From Paludibacteraceae bacterium (lineage in GTDB: Bacteria; Bacteroidota; Bacteroidia; Bacteroidales; Paludibacteraceae), in the NCBI GenBank assembly GCA_017478225.1, contig JAFVDX010000041.1, positions 1-64,000 on the forward strand: a stretch of 64,000 bases of DNA. Direction: 5' to 3'. The notes under the pieces were generated by a model, which was not told where the DNA came from, ran no database searches, and was given only the letters and a program-made list of their open reading frames with translations. Below are positions 35,610 through 44,139 of this stretch, piece after piece. The position numbers were made by a program, and so were the translations under genes. Positions within the stretch are counted from its first letter, which is position 1. Each line of letters starts with the position of its first letter.

Positions 35610-35924
35610 ATGAAAGTGAAATTTATTGCACCCGTGCTTTATGCACAAGGCAAAATCTGCAAACACGAAAACAGTTATTTTGCCCACAATTCCAAAACCG
35701 GCGCTAACTATATGGTGCGCGTATGCAACCCGCGTACTTCAGCGTTTACCGCCAACGAACTTGCAAAACAACTCTTATTCAAGACCGCCGTGCAGAACGC
35801 ACTTGCAGATATGCGTAAGAGCGGCGAGGAAAGAGAGGCTATTATCGCTTCCTTCAAGGCACAAAACCAATACAAGACTCTGTTTGGTTATTTGGTTGCC
35901 GTGAATTACAAGAAATTGTCGTAA
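35610..35924 (+). CDS. Hypothetical small protein at the left edge of the phage-like region
   Basis: This is a 104-residue basic protein with no recognised domain. It has Ser-Lys-Thr-Gly-Ala-Asn-Tyr-Met-Val-Arg-Val and a C-terminal Tyr-Lys-Thr-Leu-Phe-Gly-Tyr-Leu segment, and a helical middle (Asn-Glu-Leu-Ala-Lys-Gln-Leu-Leu). No signal peptide is seen. It has its own promoter and terminator, so it forms a single-gene unit. The higher GC and regular codon use resemble the phage-like genes to its right, so I place it with them; function is unknown. Confidence 0.7.
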   Translation: MKVKFIAPVLYAQGKICKHENSYFAHNSKTGANYMVRVCNPRTSAFTANELAKQLLFKTAVQNALADMRKSGEEREAIIASFKAQNQYKTLFGYLVAVNYKKLS

Positions 35925-35962
35925 AAACAGACTGAAAAAGTAGTTATTGAGTGTGATGAGAA

Positions 35963-35993
35963 AGAGAAGTCGAGAGATTTCTCTTTTTTTTTG
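35963..35993 (+). terminator. Terminator after the 104-residue gene
   Basis: AGAGAAGTC pairs with GATTTCTCT through one G-T wobble, with a 4-base loop, and is followed directly by a run of nine T. It lies 38 bases after the stop. Confidence 0.8.
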
Positions 35994-36014
35994 CATTTTT
36001 TTTGTTGTATAGTG

Positions 36015-36045
36015 TTGTATATATCAAAATAAAGGCTTACCTTTG
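36015..36045 (+). promoter_or_regulatory. Promoter of the leader/small RNA unit
   Basis: TTG at 36015-36017 and TACCTTTG at 36038-36045 are separated by 20 bases. The predicted start near 36052 is followed only about 100 bases later by a perfect terminator. Confidence 0.8.
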
Positions 36046-36051
36046 TAGTGA

Positions 36052-36475
<424 letters not shown>

Positions 36476-36500
36476 TAGTTATAAACTAAACATTAAGAAT

Positions 36501-38372
36501 ATGAAAGAGAGTGTTTTTCAGCAATTTGCCGAATTTATAGGGCATAAGGTGAAAGCGCAAAAGTTGTCAGATGCCGAATTGATGGCAGAGGCAAGACATA
36601 AAGCGCAAATGTATTTTTCAGGGGCTGCAAGTGGTACCGTGGAAGATCTGACAGGCGATGACGATGAGGATAACGAGGATAAGATAGAGGAACCTAAAGC
36701 AGAGGAACCTGCAGAAGAACCCAAGGCAGAGGAACCTAAAGCAGAGGAACCTGCAGAAGAACCCAAGGCAGAGGATCCTAAAACAGAAGACCCCAAGACA
36801 GAGGAACCTAAGACAGAGGAACCTGCAGAAGAACCCAAGACAGAGGAACCCAAGACAGAGGAACCCGAAACAGAGGATACAGACGAAAAGCGTCTGAGTG
36901 CCTTAGAAGAACAAGTTAGAGTAATGGCGAATGCTATAAATGCGCCAAAAACCATAAACAAACCAAAAACAATTAGTATGAAGAAGAGTTATTTTGGAGC
37001 AACAGACACCGCCGTATTAAAGGGTGCACAATTACAGGAGGCTTTTGGCAAGCATATCGACGGCCTGCAAAAGCGCTTTGCAAGTTTGAATACAAACAAC
37101 TTGCTTTCTGCAATGAATTACAAGTCGATGATTAAAGGTGAAGGCGCAAGTATTGAGTTTGATATGCCTGAGAGTGTAGCAGATCAGTATTTGGTTCGCC
37201 GTCAAGACTTGCTTATCGCTTATCTGAGAGAGTTGCCGACAGTGACAAACATATTCCCGGTACACAGCGGCGTACAGGATAAAGAAGCAGCACCTGAGTT
37301 GTATGTAGGTGGCTTGAGCCAAGCGTGGACAGGCAAAAATCCTACTGCAAAAGGCAACTTCCTGCTTTCTGCTACCATCTATGAGGTAAAAGATGTATTT
37401 GCTTACATAGACCTTTATAATATGAAGGATATTGAAAAGCAATATGTCGGGTACCTGAATACCGAGGGTGCAACGGCTGTTAAATGGTCGTTCGTAGAAT
37501 GGCTTATAGTCTATATTGCAAAACAACTCATTTCCGAGCAGAACTACCGCCGTGTGAGTGGTACTTATGTAGAGGGTGCAGACAATTATCTGAACGCTGC
37601 CGATGGTGTAATCGCCGCCATTCGCAAAGCCGTTGATGACAACCGCGTATTACCATTTGAAATAGGTGGTTATACTCAGGCTACTATCCTCGATGTGTTT
37701 GAGGCTATGTGGGCACAGGCTAACTTGCATCTGCAGAATATCGACGGCTATAAGTTGTATGCCAATGCACGCCACAAACAATGGTACATTGCAGCATACC
37801 ACGCTAAATACGGCCAGACTTCTGCCGAGTTCTCACAAAACAGTATGTACAACACTTTGGCACCTGAAAACATTATTTGGGTACCAAATATGCCTATCAA
37901 TTCCACATTGATTTTCATTACCGAAGAAGGTAATATTGAACTTCTTGAGGATAAAGCAGGTGAAATGCTTGCATTCCGTTTCGTAGAGAAAGCCTTTGGT
38001 GTAGAAATCACTTCACAATGGCGTGAAGGTGTATTCATCAAGAAAACAGGTAAGAAGTTTGACACTGCAGAGGAACTTGTTGCAAACAACTACGAAAATC
38101 AGTTCTTGTTTGTCAATTCACCTGAGCAAGCGTTTACCACCGGCTCTTATTTGGCACAAGCCCTTGATTGGACAGTAAACGCCGATGTGGACATCACCAA
38201 CAGCAAAGTTATTCCGGGACAAGTGTATTCTATAGCCAATGCAGGTAACGACACTGTTACTATCACCGGTATAGGTGAAAAGGGTGAAGAACTTGCATCA
38301 GGCGAAAAGATTTATGTCTATCCTGAAATAGTGGATGGCGTTGCTACAGGCAAATTTGTAGTGCTCGCTTAA
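36501..38372 (+). CDS. Phage major capsid-like protein with acidic linker
   Basis: This is a 623-residue protein. Residues 1-60 are helical. Residues 62-130 are a Glu-Pro-Lys-Ala/Thr repeat, strongly acidic. From M160 (Met-Lys-Lys-Ser-Tyr-Phe-Gly-Ala) a globular region of about 460 residues has features of a capsid protein, and the end resembles a small beta domain. A leading scaffold-like part before a mature coat is common in phage capsids, so cleavage near residue 150 is possible. The ATG at 36501 was chosen over a frame running through the 9-bp array. The capsid call rests on overall resemblance and neighbours; no search could be run. Confidence 0.6.
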   Translation: MKESVFQQFAEFIGHKVKAQKLSDAELMAEARHKAQMYFSGAASGTVEDLTGDDDEDNEDKIEEPKAEEPAEEPKAEEPKAEEPAEEPKAEDPKTEDPKTEEPKTEEPAEEPKTEEPKTEEPETEDTDEKRLSALEEQVRVMANAINAPKTINKPKTISMKKSYFGATDTAVLKGAQLQEAFGKHIDGLQKRFASLNTNNLLSAMNYKSMIKGEGASIEFDMPESVADQYLVRRQDLLIAYLRELPTVTNIFPVHSGVQDKEAAPELYVGGLSQAWTGKNPTAKGNFLLSATIYEVKDVFAYIDLYNMKDIEKQYVGYLNTEGATAVKWSFVEWLIVYIAKQLISEQNYRRVSGTYVEGADNYLNAADGVIAAIRKAVDDNRVLPFEIGGYTQATILDVFEAMWAQANLHLQNIDGYKLYANARHKQWYIAAYHAKYGQTSAEFSQNSMYNTLAPENIIWVPNMPINSTLIFITEEGNIELLEDKAGEMLAFRFVEKAFGVEITSQWREGVFIKKTGKKFDTAEELVANNYENQFLFVNSPEQAFTTGSYLAQALDWTVNADVDITNSKVIPGQVYSIANAGNDTVTITGIGEKGEELASGEKIYVYPEIVDGVATGKFVVLA

Positions 38373-38381
38373 TACTCAAAC

Positions 38382-38444
38382 AGAAATTTGGTGTGTAGTG
38401 CTTTTTCCGGAATTATTTTTACACTATGCACTGAATTTCTTTTG
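38382..38444 (+). terminator. Long G-U-rich hairpin after the capsid-like gene
   Basis: Arms at 38382-38400 and 38422-38440 pair over 19 bases in RNA, with four G-U wobbles and no mismatch, around a 21-base loop, followed by TTTG. It lies 10 bases after the stop. The long stem suggests a terminator or a 3' stabilising structure. Confidence 0.7.
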
Positions 38445-38477
38445 TAACTATTATTACAAACTTAAAGGTTAAGAATT

Positions 38478-39020
38478 ATGTTAAAGAGTATAAAAAGAGT
38501 AGAGGGTAATGATGCTTCTCTACATACAAAAAATAGCGATGAGTTGTATTTGGGTCTGATTAGCGATGTAAATCGCAGTTCGTTCGAAGCAAACGAAACT
38601 ACAGGCAAAGCAACTCTCGCAATGCAGACCGGTAAGCATCTTGTTCGCTTAGGCTGTAAGGCTGCAAGTGTAGTACCCACAGTAGAAGCAGGCGAAACTC
38701 CGCTTACAGAGAAAGCCACCGTTGCCGCTGTTTTGGATGGAGCCGAGGCAAAAACTGTACAGGCTGTAAGGCGGATGCGTGGTAGCCGTGTAATTGTAGT
38801 GTGGAAGCGCTGTATCGACGGCCGTATGTTCCTTGCAGGTACACCGTGCTCAGATGGTATGCGTATGCGCGTAACTTCTATAGGTGCACAGGATGGCGGC
38901 GAAAACGGTATTGCACTTAGTTTCGAAGGCGGCGAATGTCCGGAGAGTTATTTCGAACTTACCAACACGGCCGACGAAATCGACGCAATGGTAGAAAGCG
39001 AAAGTGGAACTGAAGAATAA
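38478..39020 (+). CDS. Hypothetical phage-like structural protein
   Basis: This is a 180-residue protein without signal or membrane segments. It has a basic, Lys/Arg-rich middle (Arg-Met-Arg-Gly-Ser-Arg-Val-Ile-Val-Val-Trp-Lys-Arg) and an acidic C terminus (Glu-Ser-Glu-Ser-Gly-Thr-Glu-Glu). No family was recognised. Its place directly after the capsid-like gene, between two terminators, suggests a head- or tail-associated protein such as a tube or completion protein. That is inference from position. Confidence 0.6.
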   Translation: MLKSIKRVEGNDASLHTKNSDELYLGLISDVNRSSFEANETTGKATLAMQTGKHLVRLGCKAASVVPTVEAGETPLTEKATVAAVLDGAEAKTVQAVRRMRGSRVIVVWKRCIDGRMFLAGTPCSDGMRMRVTSIGAQDGGENGIALSFEGGECPESYFELTNTADEIDAMVESESGTEE

Positions 39021-39093
39021 TACCATAATAATTTGTGTTTCATAGGTGTCACGAAGTTAAACTAACTTTATTTTTTCAACATTCCATAGTTGG

Positions 39094-39132
39094 ATGGGAT
39101 TGTGGATTGTGAAATTCGCAATCCCATTTTTA
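39094..39132 (+). terminator. Terminator after the 180-residue gene
   Basis: ATGGGATTGTG (39094-39104) pairs with CGCAATCCCAT (39117-39127) with one G-T wobble and a 12-base loop, followed by TTTTTA. Confidence 0.82.
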
Positions 39133-39174
39133 TTTACTTAGAACTATTTAGAATAACCAAAAACAATTATAACA

Positions 39175-39531
39175 ATGGAAATACTTATTTCAATACTTGC
39201 CGCTATAGGCGGTGTAAGTGGACTGGTGGCTTTGTGTTCTTTGCCGTGGCTTGTGAAGAAGAACAAGGCCGACGCCAATATCAAATCGGCCAGTGCAGAG
39301 GATGCTGTATTGCAAAACTACGACAAATATGTACTCAGACCGATGCAGGCTAACTATACCCTGATAATGAAGAATTATCAAGAACTGTTATCAGCCGCTT
39401 TGTCTGCTAAGAATTGCACATACGCTTCTACTGAAGAGTGCCCCGTAATAAGGCGAATGAATGATGCTAAAATCATTGAGTCGCAAAAGGATCTGATACC
39501 GACAGTTCCGGGAGAGGAGGGTGTATTATGA
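39175..39531 (+). CDS. Small membrane protein of the phage-like cassette
   Basis: This is a 118-residue protein with one N-terminal transmembrane helix (about residues 3-26) and a soluble helical tail with two cysteines (Lys-Asn-Cys and Glu-Glu-Cys). The size and layout fit a holin, spanin-like or other lysis or membrane component, but no family was recognised. Its stop overlaps an ATG (TTATGA) that once began the next gene; that copy is now dead and an intact copy follows at 39739. Confidence 0.55.
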   Translation: MEILISILAAIGGVSGLVALCSLPWLVKKNKADANIKSASAEDAVLQNYDKYVLRPMQANYTLIMKNYQELLSAALSAKNCTYASTEECPVIRRMNDAKIIESQKDLIPTVPGEEGVL

Positions 39532-39665
39532 AAGTACGATAAAGAACCGACGGCCGCAAACTGACAATAAAACGGGCTACAAGTGCTAATTTTGCGCCAA
39601 AACAGGAAAAACCCGCGTTGATGGAGCGCACTAAGACGCAAAAAGAGCAGGAATTTCCTTATATT
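39511..39665 (+). pseudogene. Decayed first copy of a 155-bp duplication
   Basis: These 155 bases repeat those at 39722-39876 at an offset of exactly 211 bases. They cover the last codons of the membrane-protein gene and the first 45 or so codons of the next gene. In this copy the ATG (39528) is followed by TAA after four codons, and other bases have changed, so it cannot encode the protein. The intact copy keeps the reading frame. Confidence 0.85.
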
Positions 39666-39738
39666 AAATATCTGTTAGCGAAATTAAAAAAAATGTGTTT
39701 TTTTAACTTAAAATAATTCCTGGAGAGGAGGGTGTATT

Positions 39739-40095
39739 ATGAAAGTGCGACAAGGAACCGACGGCCGCAAACTGACAATAAAGCGGGCTGCAAGTGCTAA
39801 TTTTGCGCCAAAACAGGAAAAACCCGCGCTGATGGCGAACCATAAGACGCAAAAAGAGCAGGAATTTCCTTATATTGAATGGTCGAACTTAGACAGGAGC
39901 ACCACAAAAGAAGCCGTGTTACTGTACAACGAAAGGGTGACTACATACAAGGAAATGTCGCTTTTGCAGCAAAGACTTAGCGAGGATCCTAATTTGGCAG
40001 ACCAAATATGCAAGTTAGACGCGCGAAACCGACTCGCAGACCGCAAACTACAGGAATTAAACAACCAACTCAAATTGGTAACCGAAAAACAGTAA
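39739..40095 (+). CDS. Hypothetical phage-like cassette protein
   Basis: This is a 118-residue soluble protein. The first 45 residues are basic (Arg-Lys-Leu-Thr-Ile-Lys-Arg-Ala-Ala). A long helical, coiled-coil-prone C terminus follows (Leu-Gln-Glu-Leu-Asn-Asn-Gln-Leu-Lys-Leu). No family was recognised. The 5' part is duplicated upstream as a dead copy. It may be a scaffold or assembly factor, by composition and position only. Confidence 0.6.
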   Translation: MKVRQGTDGRKLTIKRAASANFAPKQEKPALMANHKTQKEQEFPYIEWSNLDRSTTKEAVLLYNERVTTYKEMSLLQQRLSEDPNLADQICKLDARNRLADRKLQELNNQLKLVTEKQ

Positions 40096-40267
40096 TTATC
40101 TAAACTTTCCCACATCGAAGAGAATAAAATTTAATTTTGGGTAATTTTGGATAATTTTTGACAACCTAAAAATCAAGAAAAACGAAGTTTTTTGTCTAAT
40201 TCGTTCAATTAGTAGATAAAGAAAAATACAATTCGTTGACTTTCTGATATGGAAAACTTTACTAATT

Positions 40268-40504
40268 ATGAAGATTGACTATGATAAATTAAGGGATGGC
40301 TTTAAGTTGGTGTTTGTTACCAAAAGCAAACCACACGAAGTGCGCAAATACGAAGACTGCTTGCTTCGTTCCGTTCCGGATGAGATAGAAGATAAGTCTG
40401 TGTTTTATTTTTCCGTTCGTAAAGCGGCATCCGACGGACAACTCAGATATCAGCCCCGTCAATGTAAGAAATGTTTGATTATAGAACTAACCCCGCACAA
40501 ATAA
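40268..40504 (+). CDS. Small hypothetical protein
   Basis: This is a 78-residue protein beginning Met-Lys-Ile-Asp-Tyr-Asp-Lys-Leu and ending in a basic Cys-Lys-Lys-Cys segment that might bind a metal or nucleic acid. No family was recognised. The next gene starts one base after its stop, so the two are co-transcribed. About 170 AT-rich bases with several TAATTTTG-like boxes precede it and may hold its promoter. Confidence 0.6.
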   Translation: MKIDYDKLRDGFKLVFVTKSKPHEVRKYEDCLLRSVPDEIEDKSVFYFSVRKAASDGQLRYQPRQCKKCLIIELTPHK

Positions 40505-40505
40505 T

Positions 40506-41105
40506 ATGTACAACAAACTACGACTTCTGCAGCCTGAAGTAATAGATTATGTACGCAAAACAGGCCGTGCGCCGGTAACAATAGAGTTGCCGCCGGAAAT
40601 GGTTGAGTACATAAACCAGTTGAACCGCGCTTGTATTTATGTAGGGCAGGAAAAGAGTCTGAGAAAAGCGGCTCAGAGATTGCAAGATGACTACCCTAAT
40701 CTAAGCATTCGCACCTGTCAGAGCCGCGCGGCCGATGCTATTAAGTACTTGTACGACTTCAACGACTTAAGCGCCAATCAATGGCGGCTGTTCTATGCAG
40801 ATATAATGATGGAACGCGCAAAGATAGCAGACGAAAAGGGAGATATAGCAGAGGCGCGGCGCTGTATAGAGAAAGCGGCCGAATACACTGAAGCAGCATC
40901 TAAAGACCGCGTGGACAAAGACTTGACACAGTACCGGCCACAACTACTTTCACCCGATGTAACAACCGAGCGAATGGGCATTGAAGGTGCAAGCGGCCTT
41001 AAACAACTCAAAGAGCGGGCATTGAGTATTATCGATAGCCGTAAAGACTTATCACCTGAAGAAAAAGCCCGGCTACAAAAAGAAATAGAAGCAGAATTAG
41101 GCTAA
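40506..41105 (+). CDS. Possible terminase small subunit-like protein
   Basis: This is a 199-residue helical protein. An internal region (Ser-Leu-Arg-Lys-Ala-Ala-Gln-Arg-Leu-Gln-Asp-Asp-Tyr-Pro-Asn-Leu-Ser-Ile-Arg-Thr) could be a helix-turn-helix, followed by a long acidic-basic helix and a charged C terminus. That layout resembles phage small terminases, which bind packaging sites, but the match is weak and no large terminase gene is present. It ends 2 bases before the large tail-like gene. Confidence 0.4.
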   Translation: MYNKLRLLQPEVIDYVRKTGRAPVTIELPPEMVEYINQLNRACIYVGQEKSLRKAAQRLQDDYPNLSIRTCQSRAADAIKYLYDFNDLSANQWRLFYADIMMERAKIADEKGDIAEARRCIEKAAEYTEAASKDRVDKDLTQYRPQLLSPDVTTERMGIEGASGLKQLKERALSIIDSRKDLSPEEKARLQKEIEAELG

Positions 41106-41107
41106 CT

Positions 41108-43435
41108 ATGCGAATATATCTGAAAAATAATATAGCAAAACAATTAGACACAGATCCGCAGGTGGCATTAAACACCGTATTTGTCAGTCCGTTTTTCGAA
41201 CAAGGCGGATCGTGGACTCTACCATTGACTCTGAAGCATACGCCGCGTAATGATATTTTCTTTAATTACGCCGGCCGGTTCTATGCCGCTCAATCAGCAC
41301 AAGCACGCCGCTTTGAGGTGACAGTCGAGGCGCAAACGCTTGTGCTGAGTGGCATTCTCACCTTGCAAAGTGCATCCGCAAACGGCTACGAAGCCGGTAT
41401 CACATTCCAAGACGCTAATTATTACAGCCGATTTGGAGCGCTTACACTGCAGGACTGTATGAAAGGTCTGTATTACACACCTTTTGCAGCCAATAAGCCC
41501 GATCTTAATTCTACCGATGTAATATACAAAGGAAACACCGACGACGATTATAAAACCATTATCGATAGACGCAAAGATGTACTTCGAGTGCTCAATGCCC
41601 GGCTTAATGCAGACAATCAGATGACAGAGTCGGTTTTGGACCCTGAAGTAAACAATTTCTTTATATTCCCGGTTAAGACTAAAGACAAAAATATCGACTT
41701 AAACGATATTTGCAATTACAGCCCTGATTTTAGCATAAGCACCGACGAAATAGGCAGCCAAAACCGCACAACTAACTTAGCAACCGACAACTCGCAAAGC
41801 CTGCAACTAAGCGCGCAATATCTAAAGGGAGATAATTATGGGTATGGTGTGACAGTATTTTTGCGCCTGAAATATGTTATAGAGCAAGTCTTTGCAAAAA
41901 TAGGTTATACTGTTTCTTTCGATTTCGGCACGGCCGCTGAGCAACAGGCTTTGCGCCGACAGGCTAACCGTGCCACCGGAAAAATCGAGTCCGCCCCGTG
42001 CTTTTATGCTATTGCAAAATACTTCGATCGTCTTTGCGTACTTAATAATACCGCTGATAGTATTATGCCGGGATATATTCCTTACGAAGCACTTGTACCT
42101 AATACTACAGTAACCGACTTCCTGCAGACTCTTTTCAGTGAGTTTGGCTTTGCGTTTTTCGAGGATGCACCGATGCACTGTACAATGAGAATGATGGCAA
42201 ATGTGCTCTCGTCACAGCATACCATATTCCCTGCTACAATCAAAGAAGATAGTATAGAAGTTAGTTTTGCAGATCCTGCAGGGTTGAAATTACAGCATAA
42301 ATCAGTTAAGCCGGACGGGTGGAACGAAGACGAGGATATGGAAGCGTTTTTTACCAAATACCCCGCCGCGCCGCTGCTTGTCAGGTACAACTGTACCGAC
42401 TCGGGCCGATACTACAATATTGCCGATTATATGGTTAATAGCAGCGCTATCGATTTACCCATACGCCGCCGTACAGGTCCCAGAAACCCCGCCGGAATTG
42501 GTGCTCGAGATTTAGACAGTTTCAAGCAATGGGAAGATCCGCTTATCAATTATAATGGCTTAGGTGATATTCCTTTGCCCGATGGATATCCCGATGAACC
42601 CGAACCGATTATTTCAGGTGTGGGCAAACTGAGATATGTAAACGGGTGGCATACCGACGCCTACAGGCCTGCAATATGCAGCGGGCTTAGTTCGTTCGAC
42701 ACTTGGGGTAATATCCGTGTGTGCTCAGAACCAGGACACCTACCATTGACGGCGCCCGATAGTTTCTGTTACCGCCCCGATCAAGATCTTGCAGAACAAG
42801 AACTCAAGTCAGAACTGACAGATTGCCCCGTCGATGTACTGCTTTGCCACAGCAAATACGCAGGGGGTAATGTGAATTATATGCCCGTGCCCGCGCCGAT
42901 GATGGATGGTATAAGAAATGTCACTTGTAATGTAAAAGTAGGTAGTGAAGAACAAAAACAGTCGGAATGTCCGCTCGCATTCTGTTTTTATGCCGGCCGT
43001 TATACTTCTTCTTGCGTGCACTTTACCTTGGTGGCAAACGAAGATGGTACCTACAGCCGAGGTGCAGCCATAGGACAAAGCGACCAAATAAGAGTGCCGT
43101 ATGGAACGCGCTCATATAACATAGACAAAGACTATTGCAAAGATCCTAACACCTACGAAGATGAACAAAACCCGTATCACAGCGGGTATGGTGCGTGGAG
43201 ATTAAACACCCGTTTTGCAGTGGAGTTCTTCCATAAAGAATACAGTGAGTTACTCGAGAAAGGAATGCACACTATTACTTTTGAAGCAGATCTTACATAT
43301 TATCAAATAAGCAATTTGCGTTTTGACACGATTTATTACAGTGGTATGTACCGTTTCTTGATAAAGCAAATAGAAAGCAGTCTGACAGAAAACCAACTCA
43401 GACAGAAAACCACCATAACAGCCTACTTGATTTAA
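41108..43435 (+). CDS. Large tail-like phage protein
   Basis: This is a 775-residue protein rich in beta-type sequence and Asp/Asn/Tyr, without signal peptide or transmembrane segments. The N terminus (Leu-Asp-Thr-Asp-Pro-Gln-Val-Ala-Leu-Asn) resembles a base-plate or tail-tip start. The C terminus ends in a Thr-Thr-Ile-Thr-Ala-Tyr-Leu-Ile beta strand. It is probably a tail-tip, hub or fibre component. It is the largest gene of the cassette and begins 2 bases after its neighbour. Family assignment is inference. Confidence 0.5.
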   Translation: MRIYLKNNIAKQLDTDPQVALNTVFVSPFFEQGGSWTLPLTLKHTPRNDIFFNYAGRFYAAQSAQARRFEVTVEAQTLVLSGILTLQSASANGYEAGITFQDANYYSRFGALTLQDCMKGLYYTPFAANKPDLNSTDVIYKGNTDDDYKTIIDRRKDVLRVLNARLNADNQMTESVLDPEVNNFFIFPVKTKDKNIDLNDICNYSPDFSISTDEIGSQNRTTNLATDNSQSLQLSAQYLKGDNYGYGVTVFLRLKYVIEQVFAKIGYTVSFDFGTAAEQQALRRQANRATGKIESAPCFYAIAKYFDRLCVLNNTADSIMPGYIPYEALVPNTTVTDFLQTLFSEFGFAFFEDAPMHCTMRMMANVLSSQHTIFPATIKEDSIEVSFADPAGLKLQHKSVKPDGWNEDEDMEAFFTKYPAAPLLVRYNCTDSGRYYNIADYMVNSSAIDLPIRRRTGPRNPAGIGARDLDSFKQWEDPLINYNGLGDIPLPDGYPDEPEPIISGVGKLRYVNGWHTDAYRPAICSGLSSFDTWGNIRVCSEPGHLPLTAPDSFCYRPDQDLAEQELKSELTDCPVDVLLCHSKYAGGNVNYMPVPAPMMDGIRNVTCNVKVGSEEQKQSECPLAFCFYAGRYTSSCVHFTLVANEDGTYSRGAAIGQSDQIRVPYGTRSYNIDKDYCKDPNTYEDEQNPYHSGYGAWRLNTRFAVEFFHKEYSELLEKGMHTITFEADLTYYQISNLRFDTIYYSGMYRFLIKQIESSLTENQLRQKTTITAYLI

Positions 43436-43462
43436 TCAGATCGATCAGACAATCAGAATACC

Positions 43463-43816
43463 ATGGATATCCCACAAACCCTACAATGGACACGCGGCCG
43501 ATTGAAAGAAGCGCAACTGCAAGCCGCCCGCAATGGCAAAGCCACGCTTGAAGCACGGGGGTTTGATTATGATTATATAATCAATCAAATAAACAGTGCA
43601 GAAACAAACGCCATCTCGAGCGACTTTTATTTGTCAATACCTATCGACAAACGACTTCGTTTTTTGGATATGAAGCGTATTGCAGGTGTTCCGGTCTATA
43701 ACCGCCCGGTGTGGGGTGTGCTGATGGGTGGAGGGGACTCTCTAAAAACACGGCTCTTAGAGCAATTAGGAAACGAAGCCCTGCAGACTCTTAAAAACTC
43801 GATACAAGCAAACTAA
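43463..43816 (+). CDS. Hypothetical phage-like cassette protein
   Basis: This is a 117-residue soluble protein with a helical N terminus (Arg-Gly-Arg-Leu-Lys-Glu-Ala-Gln-Leu-Gln-Ala-Ala) and a Gly-Gly-Gly-Asp-Ser segment near the end. No family was recognised. It lies between the tail-like gene and the tape-measure gene, a place where tail-assembly chaperones or tube proteins often occur. That role is not shown by the sequence. Confidence 0.55.
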   Translation: MDIPQTLQWTRGRLKEAQLQAARNGKATLEARGFDYDYIINQINSAETNAISSDFYLSIPIDKRLRFLDMKRIAGVPVYNRPVWGVLMGGGDSLKTRLLEQLGNEALQTLKNSIQAN

Positions 43817-43830
43817 TCAGACTACTTAGA

Positions 43831-44130
43831 TCACCCCGTAAAACCCCGAATAATCATTACCCCGATTATTGTTTCACCCACAACACCCGCTATAAGCAGC
43901 AGCGCAATAGGAAAAAGCAGATAATAACATATCTTTGAGAAAAGAGAGTCCATTGCAAATATACCCATACCGCCCGTATGTTGTTGCCAGCGGCTGAAGT
44001 CAGGCCTAAAAATACCACCGCCGTACTTATAAGCAGAGCGGAATATAAACAAGCACCATATCAGAAACAGCATACACACGGCGGCAAAGATATACAGAAA
44101 AACCTTACTCAAAAAATAATTTAATAGCAT
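43831..44130 (-). CDS. Small antisense-oriented membrane protein in the cassette
   Basis: This is a 99-residue protein on the opposite strand to all its neighbours, with two transmembrane helices (about residues 8-30 and 66-92) and a short aromatic loop between them. It occupies almost the whole gap between the two plus-strand genes. Its ATG lies 9 bases from the tape-measure ATG, divergently. No family was recognised. It could be an immunity, exclusion or cargo gene, or a spurious frame. Confidence 0.5.
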   Translation of the reverse strand: MLLNYFLSKVFLYIFAAVCMLFLIWCLFIFRSAYKYGGGIFRPDFSRWQQHTGGMGIFAMDSLFSKICYYLLFPIALLLIAGVVGETIIGVMIIRGFTG

Positions 44131-44139
44131 ATTTTTTTT

